Of a DNA stretch of 64,000 bases, positions 57,809 through 64,000 are shown piece by piece; positions within the stretch are counted from its first letter, which is position 1, and the number at the start of each line of letters is the position of its first letter. The stretch is taken from contig NC_063261.1 in assembly GCF_019578655.1 (NCBI RefSeq), forward strand, positions 4,906,446-4,970,445. The letters run 5' to 3'. Made by a program: the position numbers and the translations under genes. The notes under the pieces were generated by a model. That model was not told the DNA's origin. It made no database searches and saw nothing but the letters and a program-made list of their open reading frames with translations. The stretch is from Ricinus communis. Its lineage: Eukaryota; Streptophyta; Magnoliopsida; Malpighiales; Euphorbiaceae.

Positions 57809-59293
57809 TGATATGCATAGTTTTACACATATTTGCTTGCATATTATTGCGTATTTTCTTAACAATTATTGTGCTTTTATTCCAAGATCACCCGTGTTTT
57901 GTGTTCTTTTGCATTTCAAGAGAATTTATAGGACCATCATCAGTATTTGAGCAATTATAGATTAATACATGCGAAAACAGATGGGAATTCATCAAGATCG
58001 GATAAGAGCTCGCAGTGCATACATTGAGCACGGCCTAGGTCAAGGCCGTGCTAACCACCACGGTCAAGACTCTAGCCGTGACTAACCATGAGCTTTTGGT
58101 CTTCAAAAAATGGCATTTTAGGCATGATTTCTGTAGCCACCACGGCCTTCAGCACGGCCTGTGGTGGCTTAGCACCAGAGGGCACGACCATAAAGAAACC
58201 CTAATTGATGAGATCCGAATGTTCAGCACGGCCTGGACTCCTTGACCACAGCCGTGCTAAAACAAATATATAAGGAAAACTATTTTTTTTAGGGTTAGGG
58301 AGGAAGAAGCAAGGAAAGAGCCCTGGCGGCTGGTTCGGTTTTTGCATAGTGTTGAGTGCGGGAGAGAGTTGCAGAGAGAAAGAACCCCGAAATCGCAAGG
58401 TTCCGAGTGCAAAATAGTAGTGGAGTAATTCAAGAGGCAATTGGGGAGATTAATCATAGTGCAGATCCAGATTTGGAGTTGTTAATCCAATTCGAGAGAA
58501 AAGGGTGTACATGTTTCATTTTTATTATTCTTCCATTGTAATTGATTTCTTAGTTATTTTAAACATGAACATGTTTAGCTAGATTGATTAAATCCATTAG
58601 GATTTCTTTACTATGTTGGCTTAATATTATATTGTTGGATTTTTTGAGTTAGTTTTGTACTCTTTTTGCTTTTAGTATTAATAAGATAATGCATTATTCT
58701 TGAGACGTTGTGAATTGTGGTGTGTAGATTGCTTTATGTGATTGAGAAGTCCATTTGGCAATTGAAATTTTAAATAACAAGAACTGGTTAATAATCACTT
58801 AAAGATAAGGATAATTAACTAGCCGAAAATAAAAATTAACAAAGCTTAATAGAGGCGGATTAAAGCTTAATGCTAATTTAAGAATCAATCGTTAGGAAGA
58901 AATTCCAACTTTAGGTTATTAGGTTTAGAAATTCGGTTATCTCGAGAGAGAAACCGAATTCAGTTAAGAATTCGTCCACGGGTAGCATAATTGGACTCAT
59001 CAATCCTTCATCTTTTGTTTAATTGCCAACTAGTTTAGGTTCCCTTTGGGTTTGCTTTCTTGTCTTGGTTATTTCATTTATCCATTTATTCCTGCATCTC
59101 CCCTAGAACTTAGCTTGTAGCTATTAGTTAGTTTAGAAATTATTCATCATTCATTTTAGGTTAATATAATAAAGAAAAAAGAAGTAACTCTGGGCTTTCA
59201 CTTTCCCGAGGAATACGACCTTGATACTCGCCATGAGTGCTAGACTACATCGATAGGTTCACTGCCTTAGATTATAGCTGCATAAATAGCCCA
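57809..59293 (+). repeat. LTR of the B/C type inside the dispersed repeat
   Basis: About 1485 bp, starting TGATATGCATAG and ending ATAGCCCA. The second half closely matches the LTRs of element B. The first half differs and holds its own cluster of CACGGCC and GGCCGTGCT words (58020-58260). No internal region is attached, so it is a solo LTR or a recombinant. Flanking 5-mers (AGAAC and TCAAG) do not match. Confidence 0.82.
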
Positions 59294-59592
59294 TCAAGCA
59301 CCCTCGTGCTTGCCTTGTTCATACCCAAATGCGCCTTTGCACTTCTCATCACACTATCGTCTGCCATTTTCAGTCTCAAGCTCAAATATGAAGCACCCTC
59401 GCGCTTCTTAAGGCTTTGACACTTTGACTACTAGACATCATGATATGATTAGCAAGATTTCAGGTGGACTTTTCAACGTCTTGTAAAATTTTGGTCATAT
59501 GAAAAGCACCCTCGCACCTTGGAAGCGCCCTTGTGCTTTTTGAATCTTTTTACTAGAATTCCTTTAAAGCTTAAGAGTGCTTAGACTTTGTG
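59294..59592. repeat. 1.1-kb dispersed repeat, copy 2, right part
   Basis: Resumes with GCACCCTCGTGCTTGCCTTG and follows copy 1 (from about 21723) to the AAGAGTGCTTAGACTTTG end, where the LTR of element C cuts in at 59594. Confidence 0.8.
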
Positions 59593-59593
59593 A

Positions 59594-61074
59594 TGGGCTA
59601 TGTATGTAGCTACAATTTATGGCAGTGAACCTATCGATGCAGACTAGCACTAATGGCGAGTATCAAGGTGGTATTCTTGGGAAAGGGTGATCCTAGAACT
59701 ACTCCAGCATCTTATGTTATCTAACCTTAAATAAAATTGATGAAGTTACTATTCTATGATTAGATGCAAGCTAAATGATTAGCTAAATATCAAGCAATCT
59801 GCAAAGACTTGGTGAAACAAACAAGAAAAGAAAGCAAACCCAAAGGGACCTAAGCTAGTTGGATTTTAGTGAAGGTAAAGATTAGATTGATTACCAATTA
59901 TGATTACCTGTGAGCAAATTCTAAATTGAATTCGATTTCCCTCTCGAGAATACCGAATTCCTAAACCTAAGAACCTAAACGACGAAATATCTTCCTAACA
60001 ATTGATTTTAGGTTAGCCTTAAGATTAATCCACTACTATTAAGAGTTGTTAATTCTTAATCCGACTAGTTAATTACCCTTATCTCTAAGTGATCATTAAC
60101 CAGTTCTTGCTATTCAAATTTTCAACTACTAAATGAATTTCTCAATTACATAAAGCAATCTGAACAACATAATTCACAACGTCTCATGAATGATGTGATA
60201 TCTTATTAATATTGAAAGCAAGAAGAATACAAGCATTGATAATCAAAATCTCATAAACATTAAGTGCAATCCAACAAACAAAGGAACCCTAATGGGTTCA
60301 ATAGTTCTAGCTACTCATGCTAACGAATAACACAAACTAAGGAACAAATATATAAAAGAAAATTGAAAACATGTACACCCTTCTTCTTCAAGTCAGATGA
60401 ACAGTTCTAAATCTCCAAATCTGAATAATGAACCTCGAATTGCCTCTTGAATTCCTCCAAATCCACTCTTAATCTTCAATGTGATGCTTGAACCACTGAA
60501 ATCTATTCTTCAATATGCGAAATAGTCTTCCAAAGTCAAATATCAAAGTTTGAAAAGGGGTGGCTCATGCGCGTATGTGAGATCTAAAGTCAAAAAATCG
60601 AACCCTAGCAAAATAAATCAATTTTGCCTATATAAATATCCCAGCACGGCCGTGGTCAACCCGTGCTGGTCAGCACGGGCGGGGTCCAGGCCATGCTGGA
60701 CCTTCGAGTCCCGAAAAGCAGCCTCTTCTCCCTAACCGTGCCCTCGCCAGTGCCGAGCCACCATGGGCCATGATGGAGACCGTGGTGGCCTCAGAAACCA
60801 TGCTGAAAGGTCACTTTTGAGGGTCAAATGTCGATAGTTCAGCACGGCTAGAGTCCAGGCTGTGCTCAACCTTGAAATGCTAGCCTTTGCTCAATTTTCA
60901 TGGATTCTGGTCTGTATTCGCATGTATCTCCCTCAAATACTGATAATGCCCATCGATAATCACCTGAAACATGAAAGGAACTAAAACACAGGTGCTTCTG
61001 ACATAAAACAAGATGACTATGCATAAAAATGGAAGTAATTGGGCATATAAATATGTGTAACACAATGCATATCA
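59594..61074 (-). repeat. 3' LTR of element C
   Basis: 1481 bp. On the minus strand it starts TGATATGCATTG and ends ATAGCCCA. It contains a cluster of CACGGCC and GCCGTGCT words (60640-60860). The polypurine tract next to it reads AAGTGTAGGGTGATT, one change from that of B in the G run. Confidence 0.9.
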
Positions 61075-61093
61075 AATCACCCTACACTTAAGG

Positions 61094-62907
61094 TTTTTCT
61101 TATCCTTAAGTAATCAATAACTCAATACATATGCAAGCAACAATCACCCTTCAAAATCCATGCTAAGGTTCACAACTTAATCTTATTCAACATATAAAGA
61201 ATGAAACTCAAGTAGTTAAACAAATCATACACCTTCAAAGAAGAACTATAATAATACCATCTTGAAATACAACTTATATAATAACTTAGCATTAAAGACC
61301 AGGAAGCATTGCCTCACAGGGATCTCTCAAATCACTCACAGTCTTTACAGGTAAACAAAAAGATTCCCTCAATATAGCTGCACAAAAACCTTTTTACCAT
61401 AAGCTTGCTCATAAACCCCATCTTCGCTACTGCAAATAAATGAATACCAAAATCAAAAGGTCTTTACAAGGGTTGAGATGTAGCTAAGATAAAGGTAAGA
61501 AAATTTGGATAGAAGTGTAATGTATACTAAAAAATCATGTAATTATTTAGAATGAATGCTTTAGGAGCTGAATACTAAATCAACAAAAGTACTCACTAAG
61601 CCTTATTTGAAGTAAAGGATGCTCAAAAGAATTTAATCCAAAAGAGAAAAGAGCTAAGAAAGAAGCACAATAAAAAAAAATTTCTTTTTTTTATATATCA
61701 CAGTAGCTTACACAGGGGCTGCATGGTTAATGACACAAACAATGAGAATAGTTATACAATTTGGATTTAAGGGAGCATCAAAAAATGATTAAAAGGACTA
61801 AGTGAATTTATAACAAAATTAGGTACTATGATTCCATAAAGAAAGAAGCATAACATATAATTATTCAGTATACAGGGTGAAAGAAAAGACAAATGTAGAA
61901 AATGGTATAAATGTAGTGTATAGGTGTAAATCATGAAGAAAAGGTTAAGGCTCAAAACTGGCTGACTAATGGAAACAAAGGGTAGGCTTTTGGCCAGATG
62001 TGGTGAATCCTAAGTTGCCCAAATCATTTAATGGTATTCAAAAATTCATGTAACCTCAATAAGCATTACAAAGTAAGTTCTAGAAATAAAATTAAGTACA
62101 ACACATACTCAAACAAGAAAAATTGCGAGCATAATTCGCAATGGATGCTCAAATTTTGGTTCCAAAAACTCACGTTTGAAGTGGTTAAAATTTGCAATTG
62201 GTTCCCAGACTTATCAATTGAATCATCACATAAATTGTATAAGAGATTGGCATATCAAAGTTCAAAGATAGAGGCTGAAAATTTGCAAAGAACTCAAGTA
62301 TCATCGGTTTAACCCAGCCAAAGTGACATATTGAACAAAGTGAAATTGCTTTCCAAGAACAAAAATCGAGAGGGATAATCAATTTCAAGTATGTGAATTA
62401 AATCATTAATTATAAAAGAACAAACTAAGCTTAAGTGACATGAAGAACATAGGTCCTAACATCCTAAAAATAGACAACACCAGTGATAGCAATTTTAGAC
62501 ACATCCAAAAGTTATGAGAAAGAGAAGAGAACATATAGTTTACCCACACCCACCCCACACTTGAAGAACATATTGTCCTCACTGTAAAACAAAGTGGGTA
62601 CCCCGCTTGGGATATACAAATAAAGAAAGCAAAATCAACAATATTTAGTTACATAACATGTATGAAAAAGAATAAAGTAAATCAATGCAGAAAATAAAAT
62701 AAAAAATATCCGGTAGAGTGGAAATTCGGTCCGGTAGAGTGGAAATTCGGTGGGTCCTTGGCAGGAGCTGAAAATGAAAAATAAAGAAATAATAGAAACT
62801 GAAAATAAAAATTAAATAAAATATGAAAACTAAAACTAAAAAAATGTTCCAAAACTAAATAAAAGTTGGGGTGCCTCCCAAAAGCGCTTCTTTGTTTCTT
62901 GAGTCAT
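61094..62907 (-). other. 3' noncoding region of element C
   Basis: No gene. Shares with element B the CTTCAAGTGTGGGGTGG segment (near 62555-62572) and the AAGCGCTTTTGGGAGGCACC block (near 62870-62887). A perfect 21-bp tandem duplication lies at 62710-62751. Confidence 0.75.
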
Positions 62908-63369
62908 TTAGCTAGACTCGGTGATAACTCCCTGCATGTGCGAGTTTGACATATGTGGCGATTGAACTGCCAAGTTATGGATCCTTAGAATGTCAGCAAC
63001 CCTCCAAGCAACCACTTTTAGGTACTTCCTTCGAGAGGGCAATGTCATTTCCCTCACCTCGGGTGTCAAGTCTGCTGCTGGAATGACAGGCAGCCTATTA
63101 TCCTCATCTATATGCGCATAGTCAAGACATTGTGAGAGCTCTTTCAAATCGAGAACCAGCGGTTCCTCAAGTTATAGCCTCAACTTCTACACACCTATCC
63201 TGTCAATCACAGTAAACTCATCAGTATTGTTGCTTGGCTCGTTTGCTAACAAAAACTCAAGCTGCTCCAACACTTCCTCATTTAACAACTCATGCTCATC
63301 TCCCCTTGGCAAAGTGACTTGTAGAGGTTTTCAATTAATACCTCCTGCAATTGTGTCTCAATAGTATCG
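62908..63369 (-). pseudogene. Pre-RT linker and truncated RT start, element C
   Basis: The 79-codon frame 62908-63147 holds LPVIPAADLTPEVREMTLPS then RKYLKVVAWRVADI, a degenerate form of the first RT residues in Athila elements (LPVIIS-x-LT-x-E-x-E, then HK-x-x-IGW-x-x-x-DI). It ends at TESS with no catalytic RT following. Upstream in another frame is DEHELLNEEVLEQLEFLLAN, nearly the same as DEHELSNEEVLEELEFLLAS in element B. A frameshift and stops separate the two. Confidence 0.8.
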
Positions 63370-63942
63370 TCAAATAATATTAATAGCATACACAATATTA
63401 TTATGATCTAAAGATTGGCTTATGGAATCATGCAAGTCAAAGGTGACAGTCTCATCCCCTACCCTAAGTTTTAACTTTCCATCACAAACATCTATCATTA
63501 CCCTAGATGTTGCAAGAAAAGGTCTACCTAGAATTAAAGGTACACTACTCTCACTGTCCATTTCCAAGATCATAAAATCAACAGGAAATATAAATCTATT
63601 TACTTTTACTAGCACATTCTCTACAATACTCCTAGGATACTTAACAGATCTATCAGCTAACTGTATACTCATCCTAGTGGGTTTGGTCTCTCCCAACCAT
63701 AACTTTACAAACAGGCTGTATGACATTATATTAATGCTAGCCCCTAAATCAGCTAAAGCATCATTAACAGATAAGTTACCTATAGCACAAGGAATAGTAA
63801 AACTCTTTGGATCATGTCGCTTTTCTGGTAACTTGTTCTGGAAAATTGCCGAACATTTCTCGTTTAGCGTCACACATGCCAAGTCCTCAAACTTCCTTTT
63901 ATTGCTAAGAATCTCCTTTAAGAATTTTGCATACCTAGGCAT
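63370..63942 (-). pseudogene. Athila-like aspartic protease segment, element C
   Basis: 190 residues. The active site is DALADLGASINIMSYSLFVK; flap region QLADRSVKYPRSIVENVLVK; closing motif LILGRPFLATSRVMIDV. Collinear with the protease of element A over its full length (GASINLMPYSMY, FADRSIKYHRGM, ILIGRPFMATSR) but clearly diverged. The frame is open here but begins in mid-domain relative to the full Gag-protease polyprotein and is followed by a broken linker. Element B has lost this protease altogether. Confidence 0.88.
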
Positions 63943-64000
63943 CTGTGAAATAATTTTAAAAAAAGGTAAGTTTATATGTAGTTATTTAAAAATATCCAAA

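Larger units (their letters stand above)
59594..64000 (-). mobile_element. Athila-like gypsy element C, partial
   Basis: Minus-strand element whose 3' LTR (59594-61074) and polypurine tract (61075-61090) are inside the window, followed to the right by the 3' noncoding region, the pre-RT linker and the protease. Gag and the 5' LTR lie beyond 64000. RT, RNase H and integrase are absent between linker and LTR, as in element B. Confidence 0.88.

Noticed and set aside
57804..59298. Target duplication proving a solo LTR at 57809-59293
   Set aside because: Flanks AGAAC and TCAAG do not match, and about 16 bases next to the start are absent from the other repeat copy, so the history is more complex.

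Overview
This is repeat-dominated nuclear DNA from a eudicot plant. It is AT-rich and packed with nested LTR retrotransposons of both plant superfamilies (Ty3/gypsy and Ty1/copia), an L1-type LINE, a MITE and a FAR1 transposase relic. I can support one ordinary host gene: a two-exon HSP20-like gene of the RESTRICTED TEV MOVEMENT 2 (RTM2) type at 51575-54107. A Malpighiales source such as a Euphorbiaceae is only a guess. No bacterial features, CRISPR arrays, rRNA or tRNA genes were seen.

Layout. 1-3000: GC-richer tandem repeat, a decayed plant-mobile-domain (PMD) fragment, and LTR-like AT-rich DNA. 3100-7800 (-): decayed Ty1/copia element; 7810-9830 is probably its leader or LTR. 9831-10670 (-): FAR1-related pseudogene. 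10694-24016 (-): old gypsy element full of stops. It is interrupted by a young complete gypsy element (14289-20767, +, perfect 5-bp duplication GTTTC, one open 1385-codon Gag-Pol frame) and by a 1.1-kb LTR-like repeat (20950-22063). 24017-25934: AT-rich spacer with a perfect 20-bp inverted repeat.

25940-32136 (-): Athila-like gag-protease element A without polymerase (TSD TGTAT). About 32240-43690 (-): LINE, split by Athila-like element B (35833-41909, +), which also lacks protease, RT and integrase. 43690-47190: unclassified DNA with two minisatellites. 47190-49093 (+): 3' part of a chromodomain gypsy element plus its LTR. 49240-50180 (-): copia gag remnant with primer-binding site and LTR. 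50180-54220: the host gene and its promoter region. 54886-55411: MITE, abutting a gypsy LTR and leader (55414-57016). 57017-59592: second copy of the 1.1-kb repeat, interrupted by an LTR of the B/C type (57809-59293). 59594-64000 (-): Athila-like element C, running off the window.

The strongest biology is the set of defective elements. The young gypsy element has an open frame but has lost, in frame, its Gag zinc knuckle and the protease catalytic Asp. Elements B and C both stop at the start of RT and then share the same 3' noncoding region, which suggests a shared non-autonomous lineage mobilised in trans. The order of insertions can be read from the nesting: old gypsy before young gypsy, LINE before B, and 1.1-kb repeat before the B/C-type LTRs.
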